NCBI GenBank assembly: GCA_037954235.1
Contig: JBBMOA010000010.1
Coordinates: forward strand, 21,462,529 to 21,526,528
Direction: 5' to 3'
DNA from: Aulostomus chinensis
Lineage: Eukaryota > Chordata > Actinopteri > Syngnathiformes > Aulostomidae
DNA length: 64,000 nt
Part shown: positions 37,403 through 50,305 of the stretch, piece by piece
How positions within the stretch are numbered: position 1 is the stretch's first letter
Layout: each line of letters starts with the position of its first letter
Program-made: the position numbers and the translations under genes
The notes under the pieces: model-generated
Told to the model about the DNA's origin: nothing
Database searches by the model: none
Seen by the model: the letters and a program-made list of their open reading frames with translations, nothing else

Positions 37403-40400
37403 TTCACATGCGCTGAAAACTAAATCCAATTTACCTTACAGTTTCACTTTCTATTTAAAAAAAAAAATCTTTCAATTGGGAGCATGTTTTTCCCCCTCAA
37501 TTTATCTTTTGACGAAGCAACATTCAAAGTAATTGATTGAACACGAGTAACAAAGGTAATCGATGTAAAAATAAAACAAAATCTAAGAGTTAAAAAGTGT
37601 GCAATGTCATCTCTCTTGTAGAGCAATTGAGTTCATTACAATACCGTTGTGGGATGTTCACCTTACTCTGACTTTCTGCACAGACGATAGCAAAGCAACT
37701 CATCCAAGATCTCTGCTAAACAATGCCCCCTAATCATTATAGAGGCTAAGCCAGCAGATGAGTTCATCGGGTATAACGCACCCATCACAGTAATCATTAC
37801 TGACAGGACATGCAGCTGCTAATGATCTTCTCTTAATCACACTTAATCAGGTAATAATGATTTTGAGGTTAGAGATGAAGTGCTCGTGCTCTGCTTTCGC
37901 CATGGAGGGGCCTGGTTTCACTTGGCTGGTTGCGGTGTCTGCGCTGACAGGAGCGGCACCTTCAGATGCTGCACTTCTGGGGAAGTGGAAAGATTTGTGA
38001 ATAAGGTCGTACGTCTGCGAGGCGAGACACTAATGAGATGGGAGAAGACTGCACAGACCTGTTGAAAGTTTAAAAGATCCCCTCAGCACACAAAACACAC
38101 CCATAAACTAACACAATGTGTGTCTGACACAAGCTATAATAACCACATTAAAATACTTGGAATGCCAGCTACTCCTTCTCCCCCATGAGCAGCGGATGAA
38201 TATGTAAATAGTTTAACTGCAGAAAAAATATATCTCCTACCTCATTATAAAGTCCATTCTCAGTGTTTGTGCAACCAAAGCTGAAAGTTTAAAAACCATA
38301 TTTGAAATTTGGACAAGGATTGGCTTTCAAACAAGCGTGATCATGCACACAAATCAAGGTCCTGCCTTTTAAAATCAGATTTTCAGTATGGAAAAAAAAA
38401 TCAGACATTTTCATTAATTAAATGTGAGAACAGCCTTCATGTGTCAAAACTCCTTGTTATTTTCCACATTGAAGCTCAATTATACCATAGGGATAACAAG
38501 AAGATAAACTATTTTAGAATGGGGGGGGATACATTTACATGCAAACATGTTAAAAGTAATAGCTGCAATACATTTACTTTGCATGATTCTTGAGTAAAAG
38601 ACAGAACATGACGTGCAAATATGCAACTTTAGACCATGTATACACAGTTTTTCCACACAATTTCAACGTATCAGGCTTTACATGCGCTTAAATAATTAAG
38701 GTGAAGCTGAATTTAGCATGAGCCCCAACAGCTACTTTATGAGGCAAACATCCCTTAAAGAAAAATGAGAACGATCATGATTTATAGTACATCATTAACT
38801 GTTCGCTCTCGTCCGCAAAACACTGCCAGAGTTTCACATAGAAAAAAAAGGTTGGGTAACCTCCAAAGTGAAGTGAACGGTGTCTAAAAAAAAAAAAAAA
38901 AGCAAAAAACAACAAACGCCTCTAAATGCCTCCATATTGCTCACATACACTCAAAGCTTGACATGCCAAGGTGTTTTTGAAAGATGTCACCAATGCCACG
39001 TTTTTAGCCTCACTTTCTTTTATTTCATTTTATGCTTAGCTTTTCCTTTAAGACCAATACTGATAGATGATTGTAAAGAAATTAGGTTACTAGTAGTTAT
39101 AAGGCTTTCCCCATGTGTTTCATGACTGATTGTACATGAGAGTAGTGCAAACACACACACACACACGCACACACATTTTTACAAATGACAAATGACATTG
39201 ATGCGCATCTTTGCTTTTGTGCGCGTACAGTAGTGGTGACAGTGTTCTCCATCTGGTTATCAGACCTGCAGGTGGTATTTCAGCATTCCGCTGATGCAGA
39301 CGATCCAGATTGAGCCAACAGCTGAAATAAACTAGCAGTTCATTCAAATTAGTGAATCAGCTGGGTTTGAAATATCAGTCAACCCGTGTAGTGAAGGATG
39401 ACGTCTACTGTACTGATGAAGTCATACTGATGTCCTATTGTTTAGTGTCTTGGTCCCACTGCGATAAAGATTATGCTCCAGTGATACGTAATGACCAGGA
39501 TTATTTGAACACAAAGCCCATGAGCATACATCCAGGTCTTTGTCGTATTTCCTGAAAATTAATGAACGACTTTTCATGAGCGGCAGGACTCTGGCTTTGA
39601 CTCAGTCAGATTTCCGGCAAATACCACGGACAAGCGGTGTCCTAAGTTTATGGGAGGGTTCAAATGCATTTTGAGGTTACCATGGTGATGCTGACTGGTT
39701 AGGAATGAGACAAGGATGCGACTGCGAGGTACCTGAGGCTCTGGTTTATTACTCAAATATCATCATTTTCTAATTTAATAATCCCTTCAACTATGTTGTG
39801 GGACATGAGATGGTTACATGCAGTGATATAATTTTTTTGTGGTTTCAAAAATGTGGAAATTATAACCAGTGATTTTTTTTTGACTTCTTAAAAATCTTAT
39901 AAATATTATAGATTACATGTTATCAGTAATAGAACTGATCTTAATTTAGGCAGATGTAGAGCACTTTGACTTCTAAATGTTGTTGTTGTGTACTAAATGC
40001 GTGAAAGAGGGATCCCTGCACCTTGACTACCATCTGCATTTCAACAAATAAGAATCACAGAAGGAAGTGGCCAATACTGATGTGTTAATGTGAAAAAAGA
40101 CTTTAAATAGTTCCTTTTTATGCCATTCTTTGATCAACTTGACACAAAAATAGGAATAAAGATCAACCAAAACAACGAAGAGCACCTGAGTTGATTGTCA
40201 TGATAACCAACAACACGAGCAAAGACCTGTACTGAAAGATATTTTATAACATGATGTCCTATGTGATGAAAAACGGTAGTTGTATAATACTCGTGAATGT
40301 TTAATGTACGACTTTAAAAAGGGGTTTTGAAACAACATTAGGCCTCCGTTCCCTGCAGTGAGGGCTATCGAGGGCAGGTGTGTGTTTGTAGTGACGGATG

Positions 40401-43400
40401 GAGCAACATGAGGCGGCTGAAATGAGTGAATCTGGATTCAGGATTGAGGCAGAAGCTGCAGGACACCTACCCAGCATTCTTTAGATGAATATCATCTCTC
40501 TGTTTGCCCTGGCAGGAGAGATAGCGTGATGGCTACCTGCGCTGATGGGTTCACTGGAGCGTCAGCTTGGCTAGTCGTTTCATGTAGCAGCAGCCGGATG
40601 TAAATGTGACCCTTCTGCTGCATGCGTGGGAAACATTTTTATTCTATTAAATCAGTATCAGAATGTACGCCTGCAGTTTTGAATGAAGCGTTTTGAACTT
40701 ATGAGTACGGTTTTGGCTGAATTTGTTTCTGCACAGAACATGAAGTACACTTAATGAGTTGAAAATTATCTGGGAATAGTTGCACCACAGAATAAAGCTC
40801 TGGAATACATATTAAGTAAATACATTATCCTTTTCACCGCTGAGCCAGAGATACACTGGATTAATGAGCCCCTGTAACTGGCCAGTTCAATGTGAACTAA
40901 GGTGTGTGTATGGGGGGAGGGGGGGGGTGGTAATTTTTTAGCCGTCTACTGTCATTTCATTTGCAGGGAATGTAATGAAGGTGGACACAGCGGACAGTTG
41001 TGCCTAATGACACTGTGTTCTTGCACAGCACTTCTCAAATCACAGGCTGCAGATTTATCACCATATCTGTTCCGTTGTCCTCAGTTGGCTGAAGGATTTA
41101 GTGATGTGAAGCAGCTGAGTAGCACAGATACAGTGAGAGTCGCTCACGATTAAGCTGCAGTGTAGCATTTTTACATGCAAATGAACGTCCGGCAACATTT
41201 GAGCCCGAGCATAACAAGCTCACACAATGCTGGAGAAGACCATCGCCACCAGGGAGATATCTCTACATTACATATCTATCTTCTTTGTCTTTCTGGTTAT
41301 CCCTCTGCTAACTTAAATGTGGATAAATAACCTCATCATGCAGCTCTTCTTGACTCTACAAATGTTAACAAACCAATGGATCACATTTGGGAGAGTGAAA
41401 CAAGGAATTTGATGCTGAAAACAATTTATGGAGGGTTTTACATAACAGTATTATACAACGGAGGAACGTGTGACATAAGCACGGCAACATTTGCCTGTAA
41501 TAACTTTCAGATAGAGACAAAAGTGTTACACTTTAGCTTTAATATTGATCAGAGTATTGACTTACCCATTTTCCCACACAGTGCCAGGTATGGTTCACGT
41601 TTTATCATTTTATTGACATCTACTCACAACAGCGTCTTGAAACAAATATTTCCTGCTGGAAAATCAAGTGTTGTGGTGCGTCAATACATTGTTGGTTACG
41701 GTAAAAGATCAGGGAATTGACTTGTGTCCTTTCACCTGACACCAGAGATCTGCATTTACTAAAATATGGGGTTTTCTGAATGCAGCTGCTTGAGCGGCTG
41801 CTAACGAACCCTTTAATTTTCACACTGGCGCACCTTAGTGGAAATTATGCTCACCCTTGAATTGTCCTAACCAGTCACTTTGTAACATGGAGAAAGCAGT
41901 AGTCCAGCAGTACCATTCGTTTTGCTTCAAATACAAAAAACATCAACAGATATTGTGTTTTCTTCCCTGAATGCAGTACATTTGTTGCTGGTAGGGCAGT
42001 ACTTAAAGATGCACGACTTCGTCCCCAACTTGAGGGTCTGCCCTAAAAGCTTTAACTTGGTTCTGCAATGCAGGATTTTACTTTTTCCTCCCCTTCTCTA
42101 CCGCTCTGTAATTGCTTCCTCCTACTTTCAGCAACAAAACCTGGTAAATTGTTCTCCTTGAGTGTTTAGAAAATGCCAAACTGTCAGAGTGCAACTGACT
42201 TACACTGATGATTAAGCCTCCACAAAAACGGAGCTGCCAAGAGTTAAAACACATTAAGATACTTTACAGTTCAAGTCTTCCTACTCGGTGAAAGATGTGT
42301 TAAAGCCACGTTGCTTCGCCCACCCTCAATGGTCTTGCAGGCCGCCAGTGAACCGTGGCCTTTGCTAATTGTAAACTCAATGAAGCATTCTTAACAGATG
42401 CTGGTGGAACGGCTCCATTAGGCCTTACATGCGACTATCATCCACATATCAAAACCATGAAAAGTCAAACTGTCATTATCACGCGGCTCAAACCACATCA
42501 ATCCACCCACCAATTTAATTCTTATTAAATGCACATTATAAGTAGAGAGGGATGGTCTTGGTTGAATGGAGTTACTGCTTTGGAAAGACTTTTGGTAGGA
42601 CACACAGTCACAGGAATGTGATAACAGCCGCTGTGAAGTATTCATAAAGAGAAAAAAAAACAAAACAAGCAGCCAGTAATGAAAATATGGAGTATTTATT
42701 CGCTTGTGATGTGATTTGAATGTGTTTAATAGATAAAAGGTGGTCCGGAACGTTTGCAGCTCCTGCTCCTGCGTTGTACTGGACGCCTCAGTGAGAGAGC
42801 AACTGAACGTGTCACAACAAATAAGCTTTGGACTGTGTGGTTGCAGAGGTTATAGCAAATGTCCTCTAGACCGCAGTCCCTTATCTCTGTGCTGCTTCAT
42901 TTTTTTTTTTCATAAATGAGGGATTAATTATTGCCTCTAAAAAAAAAAGGAAAGAAAGAGGAAGGAGGATGAAGCTGCATTTAGTAGATAAATACTGTAG
43001 CGGTTGCCCTCCTGAGGGTCCTGGTTAAAAAAAAAAACAAAAAAAAAGAAGGCGGTGCTGGATGTTAGAAGTAAAATACACACAAGCAAAATTGAAATCA
43101 TTTTTCCTTATTTAGAGCAAAAAAGACAAGACAGAAACAATTACTCCTGCAAATTTCTGAAGTGGAGATTGATGAATGTTTTTTGTAATTGTTTAAATGA
43201 TTAACTGATATGATTTACAGGATAATTAGCCTGCAAAGATCATTTTCAGTTCCAGCCAACTAAAGCAAACAAAATTGATATTAAGCTGTATCGTATCCCA
43301 TTGAGAGTCTGTGCATCTAAATTATTAATTTGTCCATGCCCTGTTTTCTCATATTGCATAACCTGAGTTACCTTTAAAAGGTCTTTCTGATGATCCACAA

Positions 43401-43545
43401 CACCACCGGTGTTTCAAACAATCCCGTGATTGTGACACGGTGCGTGGTGAAGCTCCCTTGTGTGTGCAACAACAAGCAAGCTGCTCCTAAGGGATATTGC
43501 TGCAGAAAAACTCTTGAATATTCATCAGGCACTGTTGCTGGCACG

Positions 43546-43558
43546 CACACTTATGCGC

Positions 43559-43589
<31 letters not shown>
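43546..43589. repeat. (CA)n microsatellite
   Basis: CA units with GCAC variants at the left edge. Confidence 0.9.
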
Positions 43590-45086
43590 GCCGATCATCA
43601 TATACAACAATGCCCCTCTGATCAAAGAGAGCTCATTATCTCGCTGTCGTGCTGCAGAGTTTGGCTGAAATAACCACTCAGTTGAAAACTCTTTCTGCAT
43701 GTCTCAGCAAACCGTCTCCTTCGGTTGGCAACGCGAAAACTCTCTCCAAATTTTGATCTTGCTCGTTTGTTCGGAGCGAGCTCTTTGATTCTCTAGTGGA
43801 CAGTTTGATTCTGCCATGATGAAGACTACTCTTGAATTAAGTGGTGAAATCCTTCCCAAAGATGTCCCATTTGATATGCATGGGTTAGAGTTAATGCAAA
43901 TGTGATGACTGTCAATTTCTGAGAAGTGAAAATGAGATTGGAGGCAAATTATCCACTTTGAATTTCAGCAGTAATGACGGATCACATTTGTCGATTGACC
44001 TCTGCTTTTGTCGGACGGACCTGCAGCAGATCTGCTAATGATGAAATTTAGAGGAAGCAGTTTATGCGAAACTGTGATGCAGTTTTACCTCTGTGGTTTG
44101 AATTCTTGGTATAGAGAGAAACTGATGCACCAGCTTTTCTCAGATATTCTCCTGGTGGCCGGTAGATTCAAACTCAGCTCATTGGAGGACTTTTACACTA
44201 TAGTCAGCTGTCAACTTCCTATCAACTCATACCTTGTCTACACTGGATGCACAAGGAAAGCAACATGTCAGCAGCACATCAACAGCAGCTTCGGTCCTCC
44301 TTAGAGTCTATAGTCATCCTCTGAGTCTATACTGGATGCATTCATCCAAAGCCTTCAGGTAGCCCACAGGCATAGTAACAGCGCTCACAGACCAACACAC
44401 AATAACTCAAGTTATGCACCAAAAACTATTTGGGTTTCTGTTACACAAATAAAATGCAATAGTGAGAGTTCAAGTGTGTCTGTCTGCAAACCTTTTTTGA
44501 TGCAGACAGCTGAAGAATGTGATTAAATAGAAAGTATCAATATAAATTTGCTGATTATTCTTTCGAATATTAATTAAAGAGTACATTTTATACAATTAGC
44601 ATGTCGTGTAAATCATCACTTGGCTTCTAAAACATTTGTGCGAAGAAATTAACAGGATTTATCCATGAATTTTACACATTTATTGGTGTTATTACTAAAA
44701 CATCTTTTTACACACGACAAAAGTGAACTATTGAGTCCAAGTGGGGAAATGTTATTTGCGTTGTCAAGGTTACAGCCAATATTTTTAATGCCAATATGTT
44801 TTGTGCCAAATGAAGAGAATGTTTCTGAGATACACACACACACACACACGCACACACACACACAGAAAAAAAGTCCAGTAGACTGGGTGTGTGCCACAGG
44901 TCTGCATCTGCTAAACAGTCTTTGCTGTAAACACCAGGTAAGATTTGTTGTTGTTCGCTCGCTGACTAATTTAGCTGACAGCATTCAAGCCCAGCTATCA
45001 GGATATATAGGTTACAAACAATAACAAAGAAATATCCGCAGTGAAGTTTCACACTCAAGTTCTGCAGTAAGATAAGAAGCTTAGAG

Positions 45087-45097
45087 CACACACACAC

Positions 45098-45131
<34 letters not shown>
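45087..45131. repeat. (CA)n microsatellite with CG variant
   Basis: A CA run broken by one CGCA. A similar run lies at 44831-44864. Confidence 0.92.
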
Positions 45132-45133
<2 letters not shown>

Positions 45134-45980
45134 TCACAAACGTCTTTAAGGTGCTGTCACCTTAATCTTTTCCATGGCTTGTGAACATGTTTCTGGAGTG
45201 AGAGTTACCCTGTATCAACATTGATCTGGTGTTTTACATTACTGCAGCCTATCTTGGCTACTCTTGACTGATCCTCCTTTGCCTGAAACAGCAGCTTTTT
45301 TTATATTGTTTATTTGCCTTAATGTAGTTTTATTTTCCCAGTCCACTCAGCTAATGGTTTCAGCATTTTCCCACAGGCGGAGCCCCCTTGGGTCTTTCAA
45401 AGTAATTTGGTTTCACCTGAGGAGACACACATGCTTTCTCAAATGTAGAATCAATACAAATTGACTTTCTTTTCCCTTCTTTTTTTGGAGGGGGATTTTC
45501 AAGTAGATGTTGAAGATGGAGATAATATTTTAGCCAGGATGAAGTGTTCGGACAGTGTTGCCACGTTCGTCACAGTTTACCGATGAGGATTTTTTATCAC
45601 CACGTCTCTGTCTTATTCGTTCTCTCACTCCCCTCCGAGAGCATCACTGCCATTTATTCCATCAATCCGGGAATTTCCTTTCACTTTCTGTTTCTCAAGG
45701 CCTATATCAATGATGTGAGATGAATTGAATGGATGCAAGATGCAGCTCAGTATTCAGCTTTTTCAAGGCTCACATATGAATCGGGCAGATAGAACATCGA
45801 TCACAAATGACACCTTGATTAAAAGTCAACCACTGCTTGAATGACTTTGGTTAATCAGTCTTTACAGACTAGGTGGCGGCCTTGAGACCCCGCAGTCTTC
45901 AGACACATTTGCCGGCGACTCTATCTGCACACTTTAAATACCTTTTCGTTTCAGTTACCCTCCCAGCAGTGTGACACATC

Positions 45981-46635
45981 ATGGGTACATTTATACGTAT
46001 ACTAATATTCCACTATTGTCATGAAAATGACGATATTCAGGATTTACTAGGAGTCATGTAAACAGCATATTCCAATGGGATTTTCAGAAGTTTGCCTCTC
46101 TTTTTTCAATTTCTGCATTTTTCCTGCATATTTCCCAAATCATATCAGCATATCTCATATGCCTGTTATGCAGATATTATTTGGGTTTTAGGAACATTGA
46201 AAGAAAAATGTAGACTGTGAATTTGCTGCTTGTGCATGAATGTTATACAATACCTCCATTTAGAACTAGCTAACAAGTGACACAACCAGTTTAACTTCCT
46301 GAAATTCATTCAGAATCTCATTTATCAATAATTATAATGAGTATATTTGCAGTAGAAAAACTACTTAGCATCACTTTGTTTCTCTCATGAACACACATTA
46401 AGACAGTGACGTGTCTGTGTGTGTAATACTTTAATTGAATCCGGGGGAAACAATGAGGTGAAATTTAGTTCCACCCTTTGTGTTGTCTCGTGGCTGCATG
46501 TAAACAGGAATATTAGTAGGATATTGATTTTCCTCTGCCATGTAAACAGATTAGTTGGAATATTTTCATTTTTGGAATAAGGGCAAAAACTGGAATCATA
46601 GTGTTACACTGAGTGCATGTAAACCTATTCACTGT
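45981..46635. mobile_element. MITE-like repeat with CATGTAAAC subrepeats
   Basis: The left edge (ACATTTATACGTATACTAAT) and the complement of the right edge (TTTACATGCACTCAGTG) are loosely inverted. CATGTAAAC recurs at 46055, 46498, 46539 and 46616, and AATATTCC/GGAATATT recurs between them. This phrase set is common in non-autonomous fish DNA repeats. The middle (46090-46440) may be a later insertion. No coding and no clear target duplication. Confidence 0.4.
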
Positions 46636-48252
46636 CTTGGAGCCAGCAGCACAATAACGAATAAATCATCCATATCTAAAAAGGAATTACACTTAATTAA
46701 TGCCAAGAGGAAATTAAGACATACATTCACCTCCATCTTCTAACAGGATTTAGAGAGCAGGTACACTTAAACCAATAGAACAATAACAAACAAATAGAAA
46801 TAATCACAGTCTTACACTCTGAAATGTCTTATTTTCTTAGCTCTGCTTCGTGCAAAACCATCCACAAAAACATCAAAGCGCAATGATTGGGTCAGTTTGC
46901 TCTCAGTGAGAAGAAGTGCCTTTAGTTGTTTCTTTCCTCCAGAGGCTCTTTCTTGACTTCTTTTCACTGGGATGATTGTCTAGTTTGGTAACAAAGTTGC
47001 AGTACATATGAATAATAAATGAACATAAACACAAGCATCAATATATTCTTTCTTCAATAAGTTTTAACACTAGTCAAATTTAAAAAAAAATACGCAAAAT
47101 GACCTGATGCTCAGTCAGACAAGTCTCCAGCTTTATATTGCATTGTTGAATCATTAATAAGAGTTGTCCAGTTAGTTTGATCTTTCTGTCAAAAGCCAAA
47201 AAACTATAGTCCTCTCTGTAGACTTAGCATTTTTATTCATATTTTTATGCCAGCAAGGTTCAGGGCAGTGGGAGATTCATTCGTCTGACAGCAGCCTCGA
47301 TAGTTCACAACGTCGTGCAGAGTCAAACACAATGTTACGAAAAAGTGACAAGCGTGACCTTTCTGCGTGTCTGAGGAGGACTTTACTAATCAGGCCCTCT
47401 GTTTGTTGTGCACAAACCAAGCAATACTTTGAATATAGGAGAATCACCCTTTGTTACAGAATAAATTACTTCGATTCTCATATTCTGTGAGCATACCAGG
47501 GTGGATTTTGTTTCCCTGCTCTTTACTTTTCTCAAAGGATCCTTGATGGTACTCGGAGAGTCCCTTTCTAAGCTTTGCCTTCATCAGCCTGTGGCAAATG
47601 TGAAATGATCATCTGGTTGTAATCCCACTTTTCTAACCTTTAGACCTGATATGTACAGGATTTCTGAACCGGCTGGATTTTTTTCTACTTGGCATGACAC
47701 AGCCTCTGGCAACACTGCCAGGATTCACAACAACAAACCACAATAAGATTTAGAAATCCGAGAGAAACTTGAGCTTTACTTCACCTTGTGGTACAATTAC
47801 TACATCAGCCATGCTGGATACTAGCATGGACAAAGAAAAACATCCAACCATCCATCCGTGGAAATAAATACCAAGCCAGTGAATGATCAAGGTCAGTATC
47901 CATTTCCTGAGCTTTGATTGCTCTAAATTGATGTTACCTGGATCGGAGCTATTTAAACTGATCAGTGTATTACAGATGTATAATTACCAGAATTATCATA
48001 AAACGTGTTCTCTGTGGTCACCCACTAATCAACTGGTTCTTTAGAGCAAAAAAAAAAAAAAAATCAATTACAACATATTTCTATATTTCTATTTCAGACA
48101 TTTTGAAGATCACAAGTTTTTTATGTTGCCAAGATGAAAACCACAAATGTTGAGGTCTGTCAGATTTCATGCACTCAGTTAGTCTTTGGCAGTTCTAGTT
48201 CATGAGCATTTAACCTTCTGAAGTTAAACCCTATTATACAGTCAATGCTATG

Positions 48253-48307
<55 letters not shown>

Positions 48308-49208
48308 TATATGCCATATGACAGTAAATATGGTACAACATGCTGTCAGTCAATGAAACTATTGATTGATTGGACCGATCCACTCAGCAGGGAAGGGAAG
48401 TGTACTCCTCTTGATACTTCATAGAAATCTGGTAATCTGTCCTCTACACTTTTTCTCTCTTCTAAGATGAATTTAAATTATTCTTTTGATGCAATGTGAA
48501 AAAGGCCTGCAAGGGAAGAGCATGGCGTTGATGTGCTGCTTGTCTCTCACCTTCTACATCAGTGGTTTCTACATTCTAATCCACAGTAGATCCTCTATCA
48601 GTGAGTCTGGTCAGCCTCCATCACTGCACTGATAACTGAATGATACATATTTTATACTGTTTGATTGATGACCTTCTTATATAAAGGTGCTGTGGATCAG
48701 ACACGATCTGCTGCTTCTCAATGTTGTGAATGCATCTATTTTTATTGGTAACTGGATGGGAAATGGACATGTACGAACAGGCTTGAGTAAGTCAAATAGT
48801 CTTTACAAAAATATTGGTAGAGTGACTATGTTTCAAACCACGGACAGGATGTTGCTCATCCTGTTCGATTAGCTGCGTTCCTGTCAATACTGATTGGCGG
48901 CGGAGCCAATAAATACACGTGACAGATTCATTTGACCTAGGAGGTAACGCAGATTAAACCTGTTCCCACTGCAGACAAGAGCCAGATGCTAGCCGGTGCT
49001 AGCAGGGACTTTGCTATTCATGATTACATTTTTATGTTTTTAAAAAGTTGCATGCAAAGCCTTGACAGTGGCAATGGGCATTAGCAGCGTCGGCTCGCTT
49101 TGGAACACTTAAGCGGGTGAGGATTTTGGCGCGCAAGACTTTGCTGGTGTGTGTTTGTGAGATCTCATATCTCGTCACCTGGATCAGGAAAAACTAACAC
49201 GTGAATGT
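46636..49208. other. non-coding, one CT/AT microsatellite
   Basis: Apart from (CT)n(AT)n at 48258-48308 and an A16 run near 48047-48062, nothing could be supported. Confidence 0.45.
48258..48308. repeat. (CT)n(AT)n compound microsatellite
   Basis: A CT tract of about 20 units passes directly into an AT run. Confidence 0.95.
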
Positions 49209-50305
49209 GCTGAAGAGATAATAGTGCATGATTCACATTCAAAATAAAAATGAATTTTCTTTCTTAATTCTTCTAAATTTCACTGATACCGATAGCAGAA
49301 CAGTTGAATCTTATCGTAACACGGTCTTTAACAATTTAGCCCAGGGAGCCTTTTAATATCAGCTTTGGGTTCTCATCCCTACTCAACAGATCATTTTTCA
49401 TTATTATTTATCTAAAATTTCTGAATTGAACACAATTAAGGATGCTATCTCACGGAGCAGTGCGGCACACACAGCTTACACCATGGACGCCTGTGCCTTA
49501 GATGGAGTCTCTATAATATTCCAGGATTCTCAAAACTCAGCAAGTGCTATCTAAGTGAAAGAGTGCCTGGAGGATAAACAGTTCCTTCTGCCCTTCAGGT
49601 GAAGCTTATTTTTCTGCATTTGTTTCAAGATGACTCAGTCAGCAGTAAATAAAGTGAAGCTGTTGCAGGACAGTCAGAATTGGTGGACTAGGAACTCCTT
49701 GATATAACAACAATCACAGGAATGTAGGAGCTAGGTGAGATGTAGCCTTGTTGCTGTGAGATAAGACAAGGCCAATTTCATTTTTTTTTTTTTTTTTTAC
49801 TCCGCCGGCATGTTTTAGTCATCAGTACAGTCTGACTATTGCTCTTCTGTCAGGAGGTAATTTCAACTGACAAGGTTTACTTTTATATTTTGCTTCCTCA
49901 CAAAACTCTGCTTCATAAATTGGAAAAAAAGTTTCTGTTTCCTGTCTTTTCCCCCCAAAAAGCAAAAGTAACAAGAGAAGGTATGATGACTTAATAAGGA
50001 ACTGCAACAGATGAAACAGTCAGCGTTGTTTCTCTGTCATGTTTCATAGCGATGAAGCAGGCTTTTCAAAGCCTTGATTCCATAATTGCATACATGCGGG
50101 CTGTTGCGTTTTATTAATACCACTGAAGAGAGAGTTATCGACGTAGACAATAAATAATCAATGAACTTAAATATAATTATAGTTCATTTCTTACATTGGT
50201 TAAAAGTCCTCTGCTATTTAGTATCAATTGTACAAAGTAAATACCTGAACAAACCTATTATGTTTGCGCTTCTCTGTGCAACTGGAGATGTAGCGTGTGA
50301 CATTT
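49209..50305 (+). repeat. direct duplication, block X copy 1
   Basis: 49209-49567 and 50106-50305 match 56441-56797 and 56917-57110 in the same order and orientation. Shared phrases include CCCAGGGAGCCTTTTAATAT, CACGGAGCAGTGCGGCACAC and GTACAAAGTAAATACCTGA (one base differs in copy 2). Sequence between the two parts (49568-50105) differs between copies. No coding potential was seen. Confidence 0.8.

Larger units (their letters stand above)
35388..45980. other. 10.6 kb non-coding, scattered microsatellites
   Basis: Contains poly-T at 37069-37088, C14 plus CA at 37370-37402, CA runs at 39149-39175, 43546-43589, 44831-44864 and 45087-45131, and an A15 run at 38887. No reading frame resembles a known family and I found no paired splice signals around open segments. 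It could be intergenic or a long intron. Confidence 0.45.
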
